Notes under the pieces: generated by a model
The model's database searches: none
The model's input: the letters and a program-made list of their open reading frames with translations, nothing else
What the model was told of the DNA's origin: nothing
Position numbers and translations under genes: made by a program
Part shown: positions 56,284 to 64,000 of the stretch, one piece after another
Numbering within the stretch: the first letter of the stretch is position 1
How the letters are laid out: each line of letters starts with the position of its first letter
NCBI RefSeq assembly: GCF_022376445.1
Contig: NW_025955020.1
Location: 1-64,000, forward strand
DNA from: Fomitopsis serialis
Lineage: Eukaryota > Basidiomycota > Agaricomycetes > Polyporales > Fomitopsidaceae
Length of the DNA: 64,000 bases
Direction: 5' to 3'

Positions 56284-59200
56284 TCAGAGTCCAAACCGCT
56301 TCAAAGGCTTTTCCTTGGCTTGCGAAGGAACTGATGTCCGTTCACCAGAAGCACCCAGAGGGACCGACCTAGGACCCATAGGAGAGGCCATCGAAGGATG
56401 GCGATTTGGCGCCAGGGAACCAGTGTGAGTGGTCCTCACGCTGCTCTGGCGTGAAGGTAGATCAACACTTGACTGTGTATCACTGTCACCGGGCTGGAGC
56501 ATAGTCCCCAGCACTACACCGGGGTGCCGATTGGGCACCAATGGCAGCGCCCGGACAGAAGGCGTGCTTTCCGTAAGCACAGGAGAGCTCTGGGACCAGA
56601 ACCTCGGTATGTTCATGTCCAGCGTCCGGGTCTGGAGGAGATTTGTACCAGCGGAATCAGTGCTGTTCTCGCGCGTCAAGACGGGTCTGCTCGAAACCGA
56701 CGATGCCTCGCTCGGATCCGACTGTGACGACACGTCGGGACTCGGTGAGTGTGCGGAATCGTTCGTCTGTCGTGTGACCAGCGCAGGAGAACGTCCAAGG
56801 ATAGACGAGACGTTCAAACGTTCGCCAACGGCGACTTCCGCATTGTCCACAGAATAATCCGAGGTCATTGAAGACGAGCTGGGCAGCCGATCGCTGTCAG
56901 ACTGCATGACGGGTCGGGGAAGGGGCCTGAAGAAGCGCGGGCTGACAACATCTTCGGGGACAGTGTCGAGGCGCGTCGACAACGGTAGAGGAACCGGGGG
57001 GAGCTTCCGCAGTCTCTCTCCTTCTGTGCGAGGAATCGACAAGCTGGGTAAAGGGCCGTTGGATTCTGGCTGGGGAACGAAGCTTGGAATGTCAGGGACT
57101 GCTTGTGGGTGTGGCTCGTGTTGTTCTGCATGCGATGCATTCATGGCCGAAGGAGCGGCTGCGGCGTCGGACAGAGACGGAGTGGGCTCGGGTGGTGCAT
57201 TCAAACTGGCTGCCTCAACACCTGAAGGAACCGTCTCTTGAGAGCCTGCGTTGATGAAAAGTTCAGGACTGCTCAGACGTAAGGTATCACTCGAGGGTGC
57301 GTCAATCTCCCCCGCAGATGCAGAGATAACCACGGACACTGCGGGGGCCGATGGGGGAGCACCCTCAGAATCGGCGACAGGTTGCGCTGGAGCTTGCTCT
57401 GCAGCGTCCTCGTGGGAGGGTCGAAGTGGAGTACGTGGAGGTACAGCACTGCCACTATACGTGCTTCTGCGCTCAGCAGCGTTCACGATCTGCAGGGTAG
57501 CCGCGAGCAGGGGGAGGTTCGGGCTGTTCGGCAGCGAGATCGGACTGTCGACGAGCGCCCTCCTAGTACTATCCACCACCGGCACAGGCGACAGCGCGTC
57601 CATAGCCCGCATCACCGTCGGCGAAGTCATACTCGGATTGCTCGCGGGCGAGGCGCTGCTCGTATACGCAGTGCCGGGACTCTGCGACGCGGTATCGCTC
57701 GACTTGCCCGTGTCCGAGCGCAGCGAGAAGTTCGACATGTCGGGCAGCGGGGTGGTGTCAATATAGACGTTCCCGAGGAGCCGGTCGCAGATCCGCCCCG
57801 TCATCGGCATCGTGTTGACCGTCTTCACGCTGTCCGCCCGCGCAGGGAGGTCGGGCGTGCTCATGTTGTCCATCCAGAACCCGCTCGGTGCGACGCTGTT
57901 CGGCGTGCTCGGCGTGGTCCGGTCGCTCGCGACCGTGCCGCTGATGCGCTGGCCCGTGCTCGGCGTCGCCCTCCCGTTCGCGGCGGAGCCCCGTTTGGCG
58001 GACGGCGGGCGCGGGAAGGACGCGCCGTCCGGCCTCGACGCGATCTCGGACTTCGGTCGTCTGCCTCTCTTCATTGGTGGAGTAGTCGGCGGCGTGTATG
58101 CGGTGGGCGGGGTCGAGTGATGTCCGGTGGGAGGGGCGGACCGTTGAGCAGCGGGGGGCCATTTCTTCTGAGCGCCAGCGGGGGGTGATCCTTTCGGAGG
58201 GAGGGGCGGGGGTGTCTTCGACGACGACGCGTTCTCTGCAACCACGTTGCGATCGGTAAGCTGAGGTATTGTGACGACAAGATGGGGAGCGGTGGGATGG
58301 GGGCCATATCGGGCCTGTGCAGATACGCCCCCATTGACCTCGACTGTCGACGCTTGCGAGGCAGCAGGCGGTGGGGTGGCTACAGGGTGCCCTGATTCCA
58401 CGACGGGTTGCTTGCCTTCCACGGACATAGCAACGGAATGCTCATTCACGCTTGTCGTCGACCCTGTGCTGACCAGGGTGGGTGGCGGAGCTTGCAGCCG
58501 CGATGCGTGCCCCGGGCTCAACAAGCCCGTCCTCAGGCTGGACGTCGACCGCTGGTTCCGCGGCACCCGATCGTCCCAGCCGTCCCGGACAAGGTCCACG
58601 GGCGCTCGAGTAGCGTCGGTCCGACTTCTCCCACGTCCGCAGAAGAAGCCGTTCACTGGAGGCCCGTACCCCTTGTAAGGGCGCTTTCTGAAGTAAAACA
58701 CGGTGGCGCCGAGCGCAAGCAGGACTACGACGCCCACAACCGTGACAGCAGCGACAACGGCAGTTGTTTTAGATTTCCGGCAGCTGGTTGCGACGTCCGT
58801 CGACGTCGACAGATCCACACGAGTACTGCGCGAATTAGCGATGAGAAGGCCGCTTGGACGCATGAAGAGATGCGACGCACGTATACACAATGTAGTCGAG
58901 GACTGCCAATGTACTCGCCTGGGCATCAGCGGTGGCCCCGCTCAACAGTGTGAACGTGTGTGTCCCCCAAGGGATTGTGTCGTTCGCATACACAAGGGTG
59001 TTGTATTGGACGATTCCGGCATCATAGGGATTCGCATTTTGCGTGTAAGTGCCCGCCGTGTCGCCATCAATGAAGAATGTCAAGTCCGTAGTGAGATTGG
59101 GGACCACAATACAGTAGACATAGAGCGCGGATCCTAAGTGCCACTTGAGTGCTCCAGATTCATCGTCGCATATGCCACAACACTCACCAGTGAAAGATAT

Positions 59201-59470
59201 CTCGGCGCTAGGAAGCCCCCACCCAGGTTCGTACTCTGCACCGGCATGCCATGTTTTATCATAGGCATTTGCAACGTTCGGACAGACAGTCTGGATCTCT
59301 GACTCTGTGCAGTTCTGCTGGACACTCCAGAGTTCCGCAGGGTGATAAGAGAATTGTGCCCCAGTAGCCACATCCCCGTCCGTGTCGTCCACGGTGACAT
59401 TGGTCAGGAACCACGCCGATGCAGACACGACATACCAAGAGACGAGCACGAGGACACGGATGATCAGCAT
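56284..59470 (-). CDS. Single-pass membrane protein with short ectodomain and ~800-residue cytosolic tail (1043 aa)
   Basis: Two exons, 58881-59470 and 56284-58825, in frame. The signal peptide (MLIIRVLVLVSWYVVSASAW) is followed by a ~175-residue ectodomain with N-glycosylation sequons (NVT, NCT, NLT, NDT) and several cysteines, whose end resembles the ligand-like beta-fold ectodomains common in Agaricomycete membrane proteins (FTLLSGATAD...STLAVLDYIVYT). The membrane helix is TTAVVAAVTVVGVVVLLALGA, then FRKRP as the stop-transfer signal. The tail is Ser/Pro/Thr-rich with polyproline motifs (TPPPLPPKGSPP) that could bind SH3 domains, and no catalytic domain. The topology is receptor- or sensor-like, comparable in layout to fungal wall sensors, but no ligand or partner is known. 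Confidence 0.8.
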
Positions 59471-60894
59471 AGGATCACGCAACGAGAGGCCGACACGACC
59501 GCTGGCCTAACCGGATGGGCCAAGACGGCAGAGGGCGACGACGGAGTGAGCGAGGGGGGGCGAAGACCGAGACGGCATGGGTGAGAGCAACTGGCGAGTA
59601 TAGAAAGTCATCAGGCATCCCCGTCAAATAGATGTGATGAACGGAGACGATGGGCCGGACAGCCATATCCCGACAAGGCCACATCCCGGTATTCAGTATC
59701 CGTCCTGGGACCTGCCCAAGGGAGCGGTAAGACCACTATGCGTGGGCACGAAGACAGTGCAGGATGAACGGATTTGTCCGTTGCTAAGGTTGTCCAATGG
59801 GATGGCCTTGAGATGCGTCTATCAAGCTGTGCTGACGAAACAGTCATCAGCACTCGAGACTGCGATTGCGATGGGCCGATGGCGAAGCCTATCCGAGAGA
59901 ACTTTGTTCGCAGGTGTATCCCTCACGAGGACAGCACGAGACGGTCTGAGTGGGAGTGTGGTCTGGAGGAGCCCCGCATTGTCTGTAACTGCATGTATCC
60001 CAGTAGGCGGGTCATGCGGTACCGCGCTCTTCGCGTTTGAAGTCTGGACGCTGCACGTCCAGCACGCTTCACCGCGACAGGTGAAGCGTAAGGATTAGGC
60101 AGTTCGACATTGACCAACTGTCAACGCGTCTCGAACAATCTGACAACGCATCTATCTTGCGGTGTATGATAGTACTTGAGTGTGTGGTGGCTGGTAGTTG
60201 AGGCGAGCAGTTACTGACCGCCTTCATACTGACCGGATTTTGGAGGTCGGAACATTGACACTCCACACAGTTCAGTGGTGCAAACTATCGATATAATATC
60301 ATATATCAGCATCTGATGCAAAGTTCGCCCTGAGACTCACGAGGCTTGTCGCAACTTACGTTTGTGCACATTCCCACTGCCTCTAGCAGCGAGAAGTAAA
60401 GCGGGAGCAGTACAGAAGGCGGTATCACAAAAGAGTCAAGCCAGCTCGCATCCCCGTTTGCTAGCCGAACACGAAGAGGGGGGAGTATGATGGCGACTGG
60501 CAAATGAGAGTGTTGCATTGGCGGAACTTGAAGGGACTTGGACATTGGGCGCGCACGGTCCACGTAAACTGTAAATGAGTACATGGTCTCCCGAGTCTCG
60601 CAGGTACCGGTCCCGCAAGTCCCCGAAGCAGGCAGGAACGCGGTTCCCACCCACGTCCGAATGCGACTAGCGCGGCGCCCTCAAGTGACATCACCCTCTG
60701 ATCACCCTCCCTGCCCGCCACCTGCGCCCGCGCATGCTCCCACCCGCCTACGTCATGGCCCGCCACCACCGACTACTTCAGCGCATCCTCCAGCCAGCTT
60801 GAACACACGCATCCCCATCTCTTTCTCCCTGAACCAGCATTCATAATATCACCTTCACTCAACACTTCACGACCTCCACGAACGACGACCACCA
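59471..60894. other. 1.4-kb intergenic region
   Basis: Between divergent genes. A 114-codon minus-strand ORF (60306-60650) has no recognisable feature. CT-rich sequence precedes 60895. No RNA gene or repeat is identified. Confidence 0.45.
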
Positions 60895-61401
60895 TGTCCA
60901 TGCTCCGCACCGCACTCGCATCCACCGCCCCCGCCGTCCGCGCCGGCACGCGCGCGTTCCGCGTCTCGCCCGTCGCGGGCAAGTCTGCGACGGAGAAAGT
61001 GAAGGAGGTTGCAAGCGACGTGCGTGCTCACTCCCAGGGTCAGCGCGTATAGATTGACTCACGTTGCGCATGCGCTCCCAGGTCAACATCAAGGTCGGGC
61101 GCTCGCTCGCATCCGCGATCGAGAAGGGCGAAGAGGCAACAGAAGCCACGAAGGAGACATTGAGTACGTCGAGCGCGCGGACCGGGCTGAACAGTCACTG
61201 ACGGCGGGAGTAGCTCCGGCAGCGCAGAAAGCGAAGGAGGCAGCAGGTCAAGCAAGTCAGAAGGCGAACCAGGTGAGCAGACGCACTGTGCTTCCTGCCG
61301 TGCACCATCCTGACGCATATATGCTGCAAAAGACCTCCGCAGGCGTGAAGGAGGGCACACAAGACTTCAAAGAAGACGTCAAGAAGCAGGCACGCAAGTA
61401 G
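60895..61401 (+). CDS. Small mitochondrial LEA-like protein (111 aa)
   Basis: Four exons, 60895-61020, 61082-61163, 61214-61272 and 61333-61401, all in phase. The N-terminus MSMLRTALASTAPAVRAGTR is rich in Arg, Ala and Ser with no acidic residue, a typical mitochondrial presequence. The rest is highly charged, Lys/Ala/Glu-rich and lacks hydrophobic segments, with repeats such as EKGEEATEATKETL, AQKAKEAAGQASQKANQ and KEGTQDFKEDVKKQ. These resemble the 11-mer amphipathic repeats of group 3 LEA proteins. By analogy it may protect mitochondria during drying or heat; the family link is by pattern only. Confidence 0.7.
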
Positions 61402-61655
61402 GCCTCCGCGTCGCTCCTGCACATCACCAGCATCGTGAGACCGCACCGGGGATAATGTCTGTACCTCACATCCTGTAGCATATCCACATTGTACTTGAAT
61501 GCATTAACTTCATGTCGATCATTACACCATTTGGCGACTGCTGCTAAACGTAGGGTAGGGGTATTGGCCATGACCCTATGCGGAACCACAAAACGAAGGG
61601 AATTGCTAAATAAGAAGAATGTAAGTATGACAACCATCCGCGAGAGTCTCTAGTC
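61402..61655. other. Convergent intergenic region
   Basis: A 254-bp gap between the 3' ends of the LEA-like gene (+) and CYP61 (-). Nothing recognised. Confidence 0.5.
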
Positions 61656-63447
61656 TCAATGATGACGAGGCGAGAGTTTTAGGAGGCAACCATCCTGGGG
61701 GAACAGGGTCGCGATGATCCTGAGCGAAGAGAGGTCAGTCTTCGTCACGGGTGACATGACAATCACTACTCACTGGACTTTGTCGCTCTTCTCAGTGAGG
61801 ACATGCTCGAAGTCCATGAGAACAGCGGCATCCGCGAGGACGATACCCATGTTCATCATAGCGTACTCAAGCCCAATGCACTTGTGCGGGCCGCTCCCGA
61901 ATACGAGGTAATTCCGCGGGTTCTGGTTCGCGCTGCTGTTGGGGTCAAGCCAGCGCTCGGGCAGGAACTGGTCGGGCTCAGGGAACACCTCGGGGTCGTG
62001 GAGCGAGTTGTAGAACGATGGGATGAGCATGCTGTTCGCGGGGACGGTGTAGTCGGCCGAGATCGGGAACGCCTTCGTCGTCTTGTACGGCACCATCGTC
62101 ACGGGCGGCTTCACGCGCAGGCTCTCCCTCACGACCGCACGGAGGTACGGCATGTTCTCGATCATCTCGAGCGTGATCGGCTTCTCGTAGTTGCCCTGAC
62201 GCACGCGCTCCTGCTCCTCGCGCACTTTCGCGAGCACCTCCGGGTGGTCCGCCAGGTGCTGGAAGCCGTAGATCAGGCCGCTGCTCATGGCATCCTGGCT
62301 CGCGAACAGGAAGGAGAACACGACCATCGCCATCTCGAGGTTGCTGAAGTCGCGGCGGCCCTTGTACTCCGGGTCCGCGAGGTCGAGCACCCACTGGTCG
62401 ATCATGCACTGCGGTTCGGCGCCGGCCGCCATGGCCTTCTTGCTCTCCGCGGCCGCGTACTCGAGCCAGCGCAGCGCGATCTTGCGGGCCTGGATCGCGC
62501 GGTAGACCTTGGTGCCGGGGATCGCGAGCGGGAAGTTGACGAGCTCGAGCGCGACGGTGATCATCCAGTACTTCTCTGCGATCTCCCTCGCGGCGTGGTC
62601 GGGGATGTGGGGGCCGCAGAAGACGCGGAGCGAGGTCTCCATGTTGAGGTCGCGCGCGGGCATCATGATCGGCTTGGGCGAGGGGTCCGCGGCGGCCTCC
62701 TCGAGCCATTGCTTGAAGTACTTGCGCGTGATCGAGTCCTGGATCCCCACGTACACGCTGGATAAAGCGGGGTCAGTTGCACGCTACTTGGCGGCTTCGA
62801 TGCGGCGCATGACGCACCCCAGAGCCTTGCGCGTGAACAGGCCGTTCAGCACCCTCCGGTACTCGACGTGCACCTTTCCGGTAAGGAAGACCCTGGAGGG
62901 GAGGAAGGCGGTGATAAGTGAGATAGCATGTCATCGCGTGCGTCACTGCCGCGTACCAGTTATCCGGCCGCAGGATCTGCTTCGCGGAGTGGACGAGGCA
63001 GGGCTCGGCATGGGTGGGCGAGTTGAGGATCTTCCGCGAGAACTCGTTGGTCGAGGCCATGACAATGAAGCTACACGAATTAAGCTTTAGGCGTACGCGG
63101 ATAAGACGGCGATTGCGGGCCTACATGTTGAACACGCTGAGCGCGCTGAGGGCACCGGAGTTCCACTGCTTCATGTATCCTTCCATGGTGGGCTTCAGGG
63201 AATCCGCGAACTTGCCAATGACGGGGATTGTCCAGCGATCACCGGGCAGGTGGCGCTTCTTGTAGCGGTAAACCGACTGCTCGAGAGCGAGTAGTGTCAG
63301 GACGACGGCCGCGGTGGTGTAAAGCCATGTCACAGCCTCGGACGACGAAGACAGGAAGGGGACGGTGGGGGTGCGGTGGGATGGGCCGCCGGTGTAGGAC
63401 GGCATGGCCGCCTTCATCGACTCGTGGTCCTTGAAGAGGGACGCCAT
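61656..63447 (-). CDS. ERG5: Cytochrome P450 CYP61, sterol C-22 desaturase (ergosterol pathway)
   Basis: An ER membrane P450 introducing the C22-C23 double bond late in ergosterol synthesis. Five exons: 63125-63447, 62957-63070, 62818-62892, 61774-62757 and 61656-61719; 519 aa, every phase consistent. There is an N-terminal membrane helix (VTWLYTTAAVVLTLLALEQ). Other landmarks are PVIGKFADSLKPTMEGYMKQW, the I-helix FSFLFASQDAMSSGLIYGFQH (the family's DAxSS variant of the usual AGxDT), the K-helix ExxR in VVRESLRVKPPVTMVPY, the PERW box, and the heme loop FGSGPHKCIGLEYA with the axial Cys. The ending IIATLFPQDGCLL is diagnostic for CYP61. No frameshift. Confidence 0.96.
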
Positions 63448-64000
63448 GGCTGCTGTCGTCGTCGTCGGGCGGTGAACAGGGGAGACCAAAGCGAACAGAC
63501 GACGTCTCGTAAGTACTCGAGTCCGGTTCTGCGCAACCAACGGCGTCGCCAGCAATTCGGGAAGGTAGAAATGTTCGTTGCGCGCCCTCCCATTGGCTCC
63601 CCAGAAATCATTCGATACGGCGAATATCGTCCAAGCGCCGCAGCCTCCGCCGGTCCGCACGTCCAGCCCGGCCGAGTCGGCCTCCTCGCCGCCCAATCCT
63701 CCACCTCGCCCCGCCCCGCCCCGCCTCCATCCCGCCGTCGTCTCCGGGCCACAACTACCGCAGCACCTAGCGTACGGATGTGTATAGAAAATCACAAAAA
63801 AATCAAATCACGCAACACGCAGACTGCACGGCCATCAAATCAATAATCCGGGGCTGGACTGTCGGTCCTCGGGATTCCATAAGCCGCATGACGAGATGTC
63901 CGGAGTGTGCGGACAGCAGATCGCAACCGCCTTGCCTGCGTTGTACACCAGCTGTACAATCGCAACTTGAACATGGGAATTGTAAGGTAAAAATAGGGAG
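63448..64000. promoter_or_regulatory. Upstream region of CYP61
   Basis: The window ends in the 5' flank of the CYP61 gene. The minus strand has pyrimidine-rich sequence near the ATG. No sterol-response element (TCGTATA-like) is evident, and the far end is AT-rich. A further gene may begin beyond 64000. Confidence 0.45.

Noticed and set aside
57382..58188. 268-codon plus-strand Arg-rich ORF
   Set aside because: Antisense to the Ser/Pro-rich tail of the membrane protein; composition explained by the opposite strand.
61803..62765. 320-codon plus-strand ORF
   Set aside because: It is antisense to CYP61 in GC-rich coding sequence, Arg/Val/Leu-rich without motifs; a shadow of the real gene.

Overview
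The window is nuclear DNA of a basidiomycete, most likely an Agaricomycete. Nearly every gene is split by short introns of about 50-60 nt with GTRNGT donors. The gene set is typically fungal: CYP61 C-22 sterol desaturase, VAC8, a kinase/AAA/GAF/histidine-kinase hybrid sensor, GH16 glucanases, a zinc-less fungal-type Fpg glycosylase and a small secreted cysteine-rich protein. I see no viral, plasmid or CRISPR feature.

Layout. 1-3.6 kb: tail of a CMGC kinase (+), a gene-poor block of degenerate ~440-bp repeats, and a small internally duplicated protein (-). 4.2-8.2 kb: a divergent Fpg DNA glycosylase (-) / MFS transporter (+) pair. 8.5-25 kb: three minus-strand genes, namely a ~10-kb hybrid histidine kinase, the mRNA-export helicase SUB2 and the armadillo protein VAC8. 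VAC8 is divergent from the CCA-adding enzyme (+, 25.1-27.3). 27.6-34.3 kb: HMG-box factor, ROK1 helicase and mitochondrial dicarboxylate carrier, all minus. 35.8-43.5 kb: two GH16 paralogues in inverted orientation enclosing an SprT protease (+), an intron-containing tRNA-Lys (-) and ribosomal protein uS14 (+). 43.7-44.5 kb: a non-autonomous hAT-type element just upstream of the second GH16. 45-64 kb: an acidic hypothetical protein, a small secreted cysteine-rich protein, acetyl-CoA transporter, GYF-domain protein, a Q/S/A-rich hypothetical protein, a 1043-aa single-pass membrane protein, a mitochondrial LEA-like small protein and CYP61.

Most genes are unrelated housekeeping functions: DNA repair (Fpg, SprT), RNA metabolism (SUB2, ROK1, CCA1, tRNA-Lys), translation (uS14, GYF) and membrane or wall biology (VAC8, CYP61, GH16, AT-1). 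No biosynthetic cluster is evident.

A quality caution: between about 4 and 32 kb I find many single-base deletions relative to conserved protein frames, including in SUB2, CCA1 and VAC8, which are conserved genes (SUB2 and CCA1 are essential in yeast). I checked ten genes between 32.9 and 63.4 kb in the same way and found none. The left half may be poorly polished sequence, so apparent pseudogenes there should be treated with care.

Exon boundaries were derived by hand from splice signals plus reading-frame continuity. Family assignments come from recognised motifs, not from a database search.
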